From Dyella sp. C11 (GTDB taxonomy: Bacteria > Pseudomonadota > Gammaproteobacteria > Xanthomonadales > Rhodanobacteraceae): a stretch of 64,000 bases of DNA. The notes under the pieces were generated by a model. The model was not told where the DNA came from. It saw only the letters and a list, made by a program, of their open reading frames with translations, and searched no databases. Of the stretch, positions 17,991-26,228 are shown one piece after another. The translations under genes and the position numbers were made by a program. Positions within the stretch are counted from its first letter, which is position 1; each line of letters starts with the position of its first letter. The DNA lies in assembly GCF_003121485.1 (NCBI RefSeq), contig NZ_QAVX01000006.1, forward strand, positions 23,644 to 87,643, read 5' to 3'.

Positions 17991-19541
17991 TCATCCAGCA
18001 ACGCGCAATGCATTGAGCCCGCCAGCCAACGAATACACCTGGGGCACGCCCTCGTCGCGTAACAGCCGCGCCGCATGGCCACTGCGACGCCCGCTGGCGC
18101 ACACCAGCAACCAACGCCCTTCCTGTAGTTCGTCCGCCCGCTGCACCACTTGCGCGGAAGGCACGTGCATCGCTCCCGCGAGCGGCAGTGGATCGCAAGC
18201 CAGTTCTTCAGCCTCGCGTATGTCGATCAGCTGGAAGCCGGCAACCACCGCATCGTCCAGTCGATCGAAGACGAGGTCGATGTCGTCCTCGCCGCTGAGC
18301 CGATCAAGCGCGCGTCGCGCCACCTCGACGCAACCACCGTGCACCTCGCAGCCTTGCGTCGCGTCGATCGCCAGGTGCTGGACGGAAAGATCGATCAGGT
18401 TCACCAGCGACAACGCGCCCGCACGCGGCTGCGGCAAGCCAAGCAGATACTTCAGCGCTTCCGTGGCCTGCATGGCGCCCAGCACGCCGGGTACCGGCCC
18501 CAGCACGCCAGAAAGTGCACAGCTGCCCACGGATTCGGGCGACGGTTCCTGCGGCCACAGGCAACGCAGGCATGGCGTGCCCGGCCTGGCCGCCACGAAC
18601 TGCATCTGCCCTTCGTATTGATAGATGCTGGCAAGGATGAGCGGCGTGCTGCTGAGCACGGACGCGTCGCTGCTGAGGTAACGGCTGCGCATGTCGTCCG
18701 TGCATTCGACCACCAGGTCGAACTGGCGAAACACGTCGACGGCATCGCGGGCAGTCAGCGGTTGCTTCCAGACCTGCACATTCACTGCCGGGTTGAGCGC
18801 GGCTACGCGACGCGCTGCAAGTTCGGCCTTGTATTCGCCGATGTCGCGTGCGTCGTACATGACCTGGCGATGCAGGTTGCTGGCGTCGAGCCGGTCGCCA
18901 TCGACGATGCCGAGCGTGCCGATACCCGCACCGGCGAGATAGCTGATCACCGGGCAACCCAGGCCGCCGGCACCAATCACCAGCACACGCGAGGCCGCCA
19001 GTTTCGCCTGGCCTGCTTCGCCCACTTCGCGAAGGCGGATCTGTCTCGAATAGTCGGGCACGAACGGCGCGGCGTGATCGTGATGATGATGGTCGTGACC
19101 TTCGTGCTCGTGTTCGCGATACACATGCGTGCACGCCACCCAGTCCGATTCACCGGTGACGTAGTGTTCCTTCTTCCAGATCGGCAGGCGATGCTTGATC
19201 TCGTCGATGATGTATCGGCACGCGCGAAAGGCTTCGTCGCGGTGGGGCGCTGAAGCGCCGACCCACACCGCCATGTCGCCAATCTTCAGATCGCCGGTGC
19301 GGTGGACACAGCGCGCATCGCTCACGCCATAGCGCGCCATGGCCTCGGCAACAATGCGCTCGCCTTCCGCCACGGCGAGATCCGCATAGGCCTCGTAGGA
19401 AAGGCCATCCACTTCTTTCCCTTCGTTGCTGTTGCGCACCCAGCCTTCGAACGCGCAATACCCGCCACTTTGCGGATGACGGAGCTGATCGCGCTGACGT
19501 GCGATATCGACCTCAACGCTGGAAAGTTCGAAACGGCTCAT
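17991..19541 (-). CDS. MoaE-MoeB-rhodanese triple fusion (molybdopterin synthase, MoaD activation and sulfur donation)
   Basis: 516 residues in three parts. Residues 1-150: MoaE, the large subunit of molybdopterin synthase, with EIKHRLPIWKKEHYVTGESD (catalytic lysines). Residues 151-170: a His-rich linker (HEHEGHDHHHHDHA). Residues 170-400: MoeB/ThiF-type adenylyltransferase, with GAGGLGCPVISYLAGAGIG, DASNLHRQ, CTDD and a CLRC zinc pair. Residues 420-516: rhodanese with active Cys in LLVCASGRRSG. MoeB adenylates the MoaD Gly-Gly end, a rhodanese can supply sulfur, and MoaE uses the thiocarboxylate. The moaD gene lies directly upstream and overlaps by 4 bases. Confidence 0.93.
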   Translation of the reverse strand: MSRFELSSVEVDIARQRDQLRHPQSGGYCAFEGWVRNSNEGKEVDGLSYEAYADLAVAEGERIVAEAMARYGVSDARCVHRTGDLKIGDMAVWVGASAPHRDEAFRACRYIIDEIKHRLPIWKKEHYVTGESDWVACTHVYREHEHEGHDHHHHDHAAPFVPDYSRQIRLREVGEAGQAKLAASRVLVIGAGGLGCPVISYLAGAGIGTLGIVDGDRLDASNLHRQVMYDARDIGEYKAELAARRVAALNPAVNVQVWKQPLTARDAVDVFRQFDLVVECTDDMRSRYLSSDASVLSSTPLILASIYQYEGQMQFVAARPGTPCLRCLWPQEPSPESVGSCALSGVLGPVPGVLGAMQATEALKYLLGLPQPRAGALSLVNLIDLSVQHLAIDATQGCEVHGGCVEVARRALDRLSGEDDIDLVFDRLDDAVVAGFQLIDIREAEELACDPLPLAGAMHVPSAQVVQRADELQEGRWLLVCASGRRSGHAARLLRDEGVPQVYSLAGGLNALRVAG

Positions 19542-19780
19542 CCGCCTGCCACCGGTGGAATGAAAACGATGGTGTCACCTTCGCGCAGTGGACGATCCCA
19601 GCTGCTGAATTCGGCATTCACGGCCACCTTCAACGCGTCGGCCACCAACGAGAAGCCGCGGCGGACGCGCAATTCATCGTAAAGACCGCGCAGCGACGTA
19701 GCATCAGTGGTCACCTGTTCACCATTGACGCCGGCCTGCTCACGCAATTGCGCGTAGTACTGAAGGTTCACCACGGTCAT
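19538..19780 (-). CDS. moaD: Molybdopterin synthase sulfur carrier subunit MoaD
   Basis: 80 residues from ATG 19780; beta-grasp ubiquitin-like fold. It begins MTVVNLQYYAQLREQAG and ends in VFIPPVAGG; the free C-terminal Gly-Gly is the site of adenylation and thiocarboxylation. It overlaps mobA upstream (ATGA) and the MoaE-MoeB-rhodanese gene downstream (ATGA), so carrier and enzyme are translationally coupled. Confidence 0.95.
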   Translation of the reverse strand: MTVVNLQYYAQLREQAGVNGEQVTTDATSLRGLYDELRVRRGFSLVADALKVAVNAEFSSWDRPLREGDTIVFIPPVAGG

Positions 19781-20376
19781 GCCATCGACTCCAGCCGTTG
19801 CTGCATCGCGTCCCGCTCCTCGGGTGTGTTGACGTTGTCCAGCGCATCTCCCGCCGCGGGCAACAGTTTCGCGTTCGATTGGATCAACGCCTTGCGCGGG
19901 CAATAGCTGCCATCGACGTACCTTTGGTGCAGCAGCGCATGGCTGGCCGGCTCCCAGATGGCGCAAAGCGGTTCGGGCAAGCCGTCGTGGTTGCTGGCGA
20001 AAGCCGTGGCGGTCGCCCGTGGATCGCGCGCGTCGATCAAGTGGTGAAGCGTGTCCCGGTCGAGCAAGGGCAGATCGCAGGCGATCACCAGCCATGCCGC
20101 ATCGGGAAAACGATCCTGCGCCGAGAGAATGCCAGCGACGGGGCCGATGGCATCGTAGCTATCCACGATCTGCGGAAGACCGGCGCGCAGCGGGTCGGCG
20201 CTCTGGCTGTCGCGCACGGATACGAATGCGCGTTCGGTGACCGCTTCCAGCAAGCGCCATGCCCGCAGCAGCTGAGGCTCGCCGCGATAGGCCAGCGCCG
20301 CCTTGTCCTGCCGCATGCGTTGACTGGCACCGCCACTCAGCAACAATCCATACAAGGGAGCCACGGTGTTGCTCAT
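19777..20376 (-). CDS. mobA: Molybdenum cofactor guanylyltransferase MobA
   Basis: 199 residues from ATG 20376. N-terminal nucleotide-binding motif LLLSGGASQRMRQDKAALAY (the family LAGGxSxRMGxDK) and VIACDLPLLDRDTL (metal-binding Asp) are present. Near the end, LDNVNTPEERD is the usual MobA motif. It attaches GMP to molybdopterin to make the bis-MGD cofactor needed by the formate dehydrogenase alpha subunit encoded on the other arm. It overlaps moaC and moaD. Confidence 0.95.
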   Translation of the reverse strand: MSNTVAPLYGLLLSGGASQRMRQDKAALAYRGEPQLLRAWRLLEAVTERAFVSVRDSQSADPLRAGLPQIVDSYDAIGPVAGILSAQDRFPDAAWLVIACDLPLLDRDTLHHLIDARDPRATATAFASNHDGLPEPLCAIWEPASHALLHQRYVDGSYCPRKALIQSNAKLLPAAGDALDNVNTPEERDAMQQRLESMA

Positions 20377-20867
20377 GCGGCCTCCGTGGCATCGAAGTCG
20401 TGCTTGCCGCCCGACTTGGCGAGCAGGCGGATCTCGCCGATCACGATGTCGTGCGACATCGCCTTGCACATGTCGTAGATGGTGAGAGCCGCCACGCTGG
20501 CGCCGGTAAGCGCTTCCATTTCCACGCCGGTGCGTCCACTGCACGACACGGTGCAATCGATGAATGCGTCCACGCCTTCCATCCGAATGGCGATATCGCA
20601 CTTGTCGATGGCCAGGGGATGGCAAAGCGGAATCAATTGCGACGTGGCCTTGGCGCCCATGACACCGGCAATGTGCGCCACCGTCAGCACGGCACCCTTG
20701 GGAGTGACATAGCCGGCTTCATGAAGACGTTGCGCAACGTCGACCGGAAACGTCACCCGGGCGCGTGCACGTGCCGTGCGGCGGGTTTCCGCCTTGGCGC
20801 CCACATCGACCATGCGTGGTTGCTGCTGGTCGTCGACGTGGGAAAGCTGGGTGGGGTGAGCGGTCAC
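20373..20867 (-). CDS. moaC: Cyclic pyranopterin monophosphate synthase MoaC
   Basis: 164 residues from GTG 20867, chosen because GGAG lies 6 bases upstream; an in-frame TTG at 20891 would add 8 residues. It contains MVDVGAKAETRRTARARARV, the catalytic stretch LIPLCHPLAIDKCDIAI, and GRTGVEMEALTGASVAALTI followed by YDMCKA, all diagnostic of MoaC. It completes the MoaA reaction, giving cPMP. It is separated from moaA by 95 bases and overlaps mobA by 4. Confidence 0.95.
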   Translation of the reverse strand: MTAHPTQLSHVDDQQQPRMVDVGAKAETRRTARARARVTFPVDVAQRLHEAGYVTPKGAVLTVAHIAGVMGAKATSQLIPLCHPLAIDKCDIAIRMEGVDAFIDCTVSCSGRTGVEMEALTGASVAALTIYDMCKAMSHDIVIGEIRLLAKSGGKHDFDATEAA

Positions 20868-20962
20868 GAAAAACTCCGGAACGTCGGTCAAGGGGATTAT
20901 CAGCCTGTGGCGGGCCTGGAGAATTAAGAAACCGTCTACGGCGCTGCCGCGGCCTGCCGGAT

Positions 20963-22009
20963 TCAGCCACCGATGTAATGCATCTCGATCTTGCGTGGCG
21001 CCTTGCCATGGTGCTCGGCCCGTTCCTCGCTGTAGCGGTCGTGGCGTTTCAGCCAGACCTCGCGCAGGCGGCGGACCAGCATCTCGTCGCCGGCACCGTT
21101 GCGCAGCAAGGCACGCAGGTCGGTGCCCTGGGTGGCGAACAGGCAGGTATAAAGCATGCCTTCGGAGGACAGCCGCGCCCGCGTGCAGCCGCCGCAGAAC
21201 GGCTGGCTGATGGACGAGATCATGCCGATTTCGCCGGCGCCGTCGTCGAAGCGGTATCGCGTGGCCACCTCGCCGGCGTATTTGGCGGGCAGCGCATGCA
21301 GCGGCCAGCGCGCATGGATGCGTTGCACCAGCTCGGCCGAAGGCACGACCGATTCGCGGTGCCAGTCGTTGCGATTGCCCACGTCCATGTATTCGATGAA
21401 GCGCACCACCGTGCCCGTGCCGCGAAAACGTTCGACCAGGTCGATCACCGTGTGATCGTTCACGCCGCGCTGCACGACAGTGTTGAGTTTCACGCCATGG
21501 GGAAAACCGGCAGCCCGCGCTGCATCGATGCCGGCCAGCACGTCATCGAGTGCACCGCGACCACCGCTCATGCGATGGAACAGCGCGGGGTCCAGCGTGT
21601 CCAGGCTGACGGTGACGCGATCAAGGCCCGCATCACGTAGAGCGTCGGCATGACGCGCCAGCAACAAACCGTTTGTGGTCAGGGCAAGATCGGTAATGCC
21701 ATCCAGCCGACGCAGTCGAGCGACCAGTTCGTCCAGGTGTGGACGAAGCAACGGCTCGCCGCCCGTCAAACGCAGCTTGCTTACGCCTTGCGTCGCCGCA
21801 AGGCGACACAGGCGTTCGATCTCGTCGAAGTCCAGGCGTTCGTCGTTGCGCAAGAAGGTGAAGTGTTCGCCGTAGGTGGATTCGGGCATGCAATACGGGC
21901 AACGGAAATTGCAGCGATCCATGACCGAGATGCGCAGATCGTGCAACGGCCTGCCCAGCTGATCGATCGGCCGTGCGGTTGCCTCGTTGATGGAATCCAA
22001 CACGTTCAT
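20963..22009 (-). CDS. moaA: GTP 3-prime,8-cyclase MoaA
   Basis: 348 residues. The radical SAM cluster motif is SVMDRCNFRCPYCMPEST (CxxxCxxC). The SAM-contact motif is RLTGGEPLLRPHLDELVARL, and the C-terminal second 4Fe-4S cluster is CGGCTRARLSSEGMLYTC. It ends in YIGG; the C-terminal Gly-Gly is needed for activity in MoaA. ATG 22009 begins one base before the moeA stop region. It performs the first step of molybdopterin synthesis. Confidence 0.96.
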   Translation of the reverse strand: MNVLDSINEATARPIDQLGRPLHDLRISVMDRCNFRCPYCMPESTYGEHFTFLRNDERLDFDEIERLCRLAATQGVSKLRLTGGEPLLRPHLDELVARLRRLDGITDLALTTNGLLLARHADALRDAGLDRVTVSLDTLDPALFHRMSGGRGALDDVLAGIDAARAAGFPHGVKLNTVVQRGVNDHTVIDLVERFRGTGTVVRFIEYMDVGNRNDWHRESVVPSAELVQRIHARWPLHALPAKYAGEVATRYRFDDGAGEIGMISSISQPFCGGCTRARLSSEGMLYTCLFATQGTDLRALLRNGAGDEMLVRRLREVWLKRHDRYSEERAEHHGKAPRKIEMHYIGG

Positions 22010-22010
22010 G

Positions 22011-23213
22011 TCACCACCGCCAGAACGTTGCCACCGTACCGCTGGGCGCCTTGCCCGTGCCCGGCGGCAGCTGTACGAAGCCTTGCGTGCGCGGCAGCGA
22101 GGAAAAGTCACCGGACGTTTTCGACGGTACCGGAGTGGCCATCAACCGGCCCTGGTCGTCGGTTTTCACGTGAGCTGGAACAAAGCTCACCAGCATCGGA
22201 TTGAGGTCGACCTCGCCGTCGAGACATACAGTTTCGGGCGAAATCGCCGACTCGCCCTGCGCTGCCCTCAAAGCCGGAAGCGCGTAGCGCGTGGCGCAAA
22301 CCAGTGCCGAGACAGGGTTGCCCGGCAGCGCGAACACCACCTGCCCTCGCGGGCCAAGGCCGAACCACATCGGCTTGCCGGGCTTCTGAGCAATGCGATG
22401 CAGCACTTTGCGTACGCCTTGCGCGGCCAGTGCCTCGGGCACGTAGTCACGCTGACCCATCGACACACCACCGGAGAGCACGAGCACATCGTGCCGCTCC
22501 AGCAGCTCGGCAATGCGCACGCGCGTCTCGGCTTCGTCGTCGGCAATGTGCTCCATCACCACCCGGTCGAATCCATGCAGGCGCAACGCGGCACGCACGG
22601 CGGTGTCGTTGGAGCGGCGAATCTGGCCTTCGCCAAGAGGGGCATCAACCTCCACCAGCTCGTCGCCGGTAGAAACGATGGCCATCGACGGCGTATTGGC
22701 CACCTCCACCTTCGCCACGCCATTCGCCGCGAGCAAGGCCATTTCCGCCGGCCCCAGGCGCATGCCGGAGGAAAGCAGCAGCGTTCCCTGGGTGCAGTCG
22801 GAACCGCGTCGATGGATGAACTGGCCGGCCATCGGGCGGCAATCATCCCGCAGGAGGTAGACATCGCCATCGCGCCGCAGCTGCTCGACGGGAATCACGC
22901 AGTCGCATCCATCAGGCAGCATGGCGCCCGTGGTGACTTCGAGGCATGCGTCGGCATCGGCAAGCGACTGTCGACGCATGCCGGCCATTTGCGAACCGGC
23001 CACGCGAAGTCGTCGCGGCATCGCTTCCGACCAGCGCACGGCAATGCCATCCATCATCACGCGATCAAACGGCGGGTGATCGTGTTCGGCATGCACGGAT
23101 TGCCGGAGCACGCGGCCGACGGCATCGTCCAGCGACACTTGCCCGCTGCCGAACGAGGGCATGTGCTCGGCAATCAGGGCTTCGGCCTGGCTGACGCTGA
23201 TCAGTTCGCTCAT
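22011..23213 (-). CDS. moeA: Molybdopterin molybdotransferase MoeA, copy 1 (divergent)
   Basis: 400 residues from ATG 23213; ATG 23222, 23255 and 23282 are also in frame and none has a clear ribosome site. MoeA motifs are VVLSGGVSMG-like (VLVLSGGVSMGQRDYVPEAL) and LPGNPVSALVC. The active-site loop usually reading SAMDGYA is here DRVMMDGIAVRWSEA, so this copy is divergent. MoeA inserts molybdate into adenylated molybdopterin. A second, more canonical copy lies at 26.2-27.5 kb, first in the same gene series. Confidence 0.9.
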   Translation of the reverse strand: MSELISVSQAEALIAEHMPSFGSGQVSLDDAVGRVLRQSVHAEHDHPPFDRVMMDGIAVRWSEAMPRRLRVAGSQMAGMRRQSLADADACLEVTTGAMLPDGCDCVIPVEQLRRDGDVYLLRDDCRPMAGQFIHRRGSDCTQGTLLLSSGMRLGPAEMALLAANGVAKVEVANTPSMAIVSTGDELVEVDAPLGEGQIRRSNDTAVRAALRLHGFDRVVMEHIADDEAETRVRIAELLERHDVLVLSGGVSMGQRDYVPEALAAQGVRKVLHRIAQKPGKPMWFGLGPRGQVVFALPGNPVSALVCATRYALPALRAAQGESAISPETVCLDGEVDLNPMLVSFVPAHVKTDDQGRLMATPVPSKTSGDFSSLPRTQGFVQLPPGTGKAPSGTVATFWRW

Positions 23214-23265
23214 GGTGTCCATCGTGCCGGGAAAGGAATCCAGCTGCCACAGCATATCGCCATGG

Positions 23266-24354
23266 TCAGATGCCCAGCGCAACGGCTTTTACCTGGGCCC
23301 AGGCATCGCTGCCGGGCGCCAGGCCCAGCGCATGCCAGGAGCGGCGGGTGATGCGTGCCAACAGCAGACTGCCGCCCGCATCCAGTTGCACGAGCACCTG
23401 GGAAGGATGGTCCGCGTCGGCCACCGCGACGATCCGGCAAGGCAGCTGATTGAGCGCACTGGTGCCTACCTGGGGTACCCGGGCCACCACCACGTCGCGC
23501 GCACCGATGCGGCACCGCAGGCGTTGCCCCACCTGCTCGTGACGATAAGGCAGCCACAGCTTTCCTCCCGGGAAAGCCAGCTGGATAAGCTGGTCGTGCG
23601 CGTCGTAATCCACCACCTGCCCTTCGATGACCGCCCCCACGGCCTCACCCAGCGTCGGCGGAAGATCCAGCCGTATCAGGGTGTCCTGCAAGCTGCCCTG
23701 CGCGACGACGTGTCCGGCATCCATCAGCACCAGGTGATCGGCGAGACGAGCCACTTCTTCCACGTTGTGGCTTACATAGATCATCGGCACGCGCAGCGAA
23801 GCGTGCAGTGACTCCAGGCAACCCAGCAGATCCGTGCGCGCCGTGCCGTCCAGCGCGGACAGGGGCTCGTCGAACAGCAACAACGCGGGATCGGAAAGCA
23901 ACGCGCGAACCATGGATACGCGCTGGCGCTCGCCGCCGGACAGCGTATCGACACGACGATCCAACAAAGCGTTCAGGCCAAAGCGTTCGACCAGTCCATC
24001 GCGATCCAGGTGCGCCGGGCGCCCCGCGCGTCGAAAGCCGAAATCCAGATTGCCCGCGACAGTGCGGTGCGTGAACAGGCCAGGCTCCTGGAACACGTAG
24101 CCGATGCGCCGGCGATGCGGCGGTATGAAGACGCGACGCTCGGTGTCCTGCCACACGGCCTGCCCGAAATTCACCCGGCCGACCGCATCGCGTTCCAGGC
24201 CGGCAATGGCCCGCAGGCAACTGGTCTTGCCTGCGCCCGAGGGGCCGAACAAGGCGGTGATGCCCTGCGCAGGCAGCGTCAGGTCGACGTCAAACGCCAG
24301 TGCCCCGCGGCGCCAGCCAAGCCTGGCGTGCAGTCCATGCGCCGCCTCAGTCAC
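23266..24354 (-). CDS. modC: Molybdate ABC transporter ATPase ModC
   Basis: 362 residues from GTG 24354, which overlaps the modB stop by 8 bases. Walker [10 protein letters not shown]-loop VFQEPGLF, signature [15 protein letters not shown], Walker [14 protein letters not shown]-loop [14 protein letters not shown]. The last 130 residues form a Mop/TOBE molybdate-binding domain ([20 protein letters not shown]). This combination is specific to ModC. It is followed by moeA copy 1. Confidence 0.94.
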   Translation of the reverse strand: MTEAAHGLHARLGWRRGALAFDVDLTLPAQGITALFGPSGAGKTSCLRAIAGLERDAVGRVNFGQAVWQDTERRVFIPPHRRRIGYVFQEPGLFTHRTVAGNLDFGFRRAGRPAHLDRDGLVERFGLNALLDRRVDTLSGGERQRVSMVRALLSDPALLLFDEPLSALDGTARTDLLGCLESLHASLRVPMIYVSHNVEEVARLADHLVLMDAGHVVAQGSLQDTLIRLDLPPTLGEAVGAVIEGQVVDYDAHDQLIQLAFPGGKLWLPYRHEQVGQRLRCRIGARDVVVARVPQVGTSALNQLPCRIVAVADADHPSQVLVQLDAGGSLLLARITRRSWHALGLAPGSDAWAQVKAVALGI

Positions 24355-25030
24355 GTGCCGGCCTGCGCGTGCGCAACAGCGACATGGCGAGCAACGCCGC
24401 AAACGACACGGCCAACAGGCAGAGCGACAACACGTTGGCCTGATGGTATTCGCCGGCCTGCACGTGATCGTAGATGCGCATCGACAGCACGCGCGTCTGC
24501 CCGGGTATGTTGCCGCCAATCATCAGCACCACGCCGAATTCGCCCACCGTGTGGGCAAAGCCGAGCACGGCTGCCGTGACCACGCCCGGCAAAGCAAGCG
24601 GAAGCGCAACGGTGAAGAAGCGATCCAGCGGGCCGGCGCCCAAACAGGCGGCCACTTCCAGCGGTCGACGTCCCACGGCTTCGAACGCGTTGTGCAACGG
24701 CTGCACCACGAATGGCAGCGAATACAGCATCGACGCCACCACCAATCCTTTGAAGGTGAACGGCAACGCGGCCCACCCCATCGCCGCCAAGGCTCGCCCC
24801 ACCATACCGTTAGGTCCCAACAGCATCAGCAGGTAGAAACCCAGCACGGTGGGCGGCTATACCAGCGGCAATGCGACCACGGCGGCCAACGGCCGACGCC
24901 AGCGCGAGCGCGTGTGCGCCAGCCACCAGGCCAGCGGCAGTCCCAGCCCCAGCAACAGCAAGGTGACCGTGGTCGCGAGCCGCAACGTCAGGCCCAACGC
25001 TTCCATGTCCGCCTGGGTCAGCAGCCCCAT
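24347..25030 (-). pseudogene. modB: Molybdate ABC transporter permease ModB, interrupted by in-frame amber codon
   Basis: The frame from ATG 25030 reads MGLLTQADMEALGLTLRLAT onward and would give 227 residues. Codon 58 is TAG (plus-strand cta at 24857-24859). It sits inside the conserved ModB motif [16 protein letters not shown], which here reads [18 protein letters not shown]. The most likely original codon is TTG (Leu), one T-to-A change. Downstream the frame is intact, with permease loop [20 protein letters not shown] and several transmembrane segments. It is a real nonsense mutation, a sequencing error or a suppressed stop. A restart at GTG 24847 would lack the first helices. Confidence 0.88.
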
Positions 25031-25039
25031 GAACGTGGC

Positions 25040-25816
25040 TCAGTGCGCCGTGTCGTCGGGCAGGTTGAACCCGTAGCGCGAAAGAATCGCCTTGCCCTGC
25101 GCGCCCTGCACGTAGCTGGCGAAATCCTGGGCGAGAGCGTTGTCCTTGCCGCGTTGCGTGAGCACGAAGCTCTGCTTCAGCGGCTCATAGAGCGACGGCG
25201 GCACCGGCACGAACGAGCCCTTTACCGTCGAGTTCACCACCAGCGATTCGGCCACCAGACCTACCTGCGCGTTGCCGCTTTGTGCGAACTGCGCGGTCTG
25301 GCTGATGTTGTCACCAAACACCAGTCGCGATTGCACCTGATCCCAGATGCCAGCGGCGCGCAACGCCTGTTCGGCCCGCTTGCCATATGGCGCGTGCTGA
25401 GGATTGGCGATGGCGATGCGACCAAACTTCGGCTGCGCGAGATCCGCCACCTGCACGCCTTTCATGTCGATGCTCGCGCTCCACATCACCAGGTGCCCGA
25501 GCGCGTACGGCACCGGCGTTCCACCCGCCTTGCCGTGATCGACCAGTTGCTGCGGGTAGCCGCTGTCCGCCGAAAAGAACAGTTCGAACGGCGCGCCCTG
25601 CTCGATCTGCGTGAGCAGGTTGCCGGACGAGCCGTACACCACGTCGATGCGGCTGTCGGGATGATCGTGGCGATAAGCCGCCACCACGTCGTCGAGCGCC
25701 TGGTGAAGATCCGCCGCGGCGGCGACGGTGATGTGATTGTCTGCGGGCGCAGCCGTCGTCACCGACGTCCACACCGCACCCAGTACCAGCAAACCTTGCA
25801 GCAGCCGACGGATCAT
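25040..25816 (-). CDS. modA: Molybdate ABC transporter substrate-binding protein ModA
   Basis: 258 residues from ATG 25816, with AGAGGAG upstream. Signal peptide MIRRLLQGLLVLGAVWTSVT, then ITVAAAADLHQALDDVVAAY, the ModA motif for oxyanion contact, and VVYGSSGNLLTQIEQGAPFE with the second contact serines. It binds molybdate or tungstate in the periplasm. Nine bases separate it from modB. The C-terminal region QGAQGKAILSRYGFNLP is typical. Confidence 0.95.
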   Translation of the reverse strand: MIRRLLQGLLVLGAVWTSVTTAAPADNHITVAAAADLHQALDDVVAAYRHDHPDSRIDVVYGSSGNLLTQIEQGAPFELFFSADSGYPQQLVDHGKAGGTPVPYALGHLVMWSASIDMKGVQVADLAQPKFGRIAIANPQHAPYGKRAEQALRAAGIWDQVQSRLVFGDNISQTAQFAQSGNAQVGLVAESLVVNSTVKGSFVPVPPSLYEPLKQSFVLTQRGKDNALAQDFASYVQGAQGKAILSRYGFNLPDDTAH

Positions 25817-25872
25817 CCCATTGCTCCTCTGGCGGTGTTTGGCAGATGTGCCGGAGAGTAGCCCAAGCCGTG

Positions 25873-26226
25873 TCAAAGACGGTGTTTGTCCGGGTAGCGG
25901 TGTTTCACGCTGTCGCGCACGTCCACGTCGAACCGCAATTCCAGCGGCGCGCCCTCCCCGCTTTCCAGCTGGAACGACAGGCCTTCGCGGGTGGGCAGGC
26001 GGGCGGCATGGGCGCGCACGTCGTCCAGCGGCAAGTCGATGGTCCAGGCGTCCGGCTGCCCGTCGAACCGGGCCGCGTTACTGGGCACGGCTTGCAGCGT
26101 GCACGACAGCGACATCTGCAGGGTGAAACGCGTGCGACCCACCACGGGACGTTCGCCGAGCAACACGGCCAGTTCGTCTTCGTTGACGCGTACGCGCAGG
26201 CTTTGGCCTTCGATCTGCAATTTCAT
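25873..26226 (-). CDS. Unrecognised small cytoplasmic protein in the molybdenum operon
   Basis: 117 residues from ATG 26226, with GGGAG 8 bases upstream; GTG 26232 would overlap the preceding moeA copy. Predicted to be mostly beta strands (KLQIEGQSLRVRVNEDELAV, RTRFTLQMSLSCTLQAV) without signal peptide. It looks like a short conserved family (possibly DUF7009-like, weak memory-based match). Location between moeA2 and modA suggests a link to molybdenum handling, but there is no direct evidence. Confidence 0.7.
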   Translation of the reverse strand: MKLQIEGQSLRVRVNEDELAVLLGERPVVGRTRFTLQMSLSCTLQAVPSNAARFDGQPDAWTIDLPLDDVRAHAARLPTREGLSFQLESGEGAPLELRFDVDVRDSVKHRYPDKHRL

Positions 26227-26228
26227 GA

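Noticed and set aside
24347..24847. Shortened 166-residue permease as the true modB
   Set aside because: The upstream frame to ATG 25030 reads as normal ModB, including the motif cut by the amber codon; a short form would lack essential helices.
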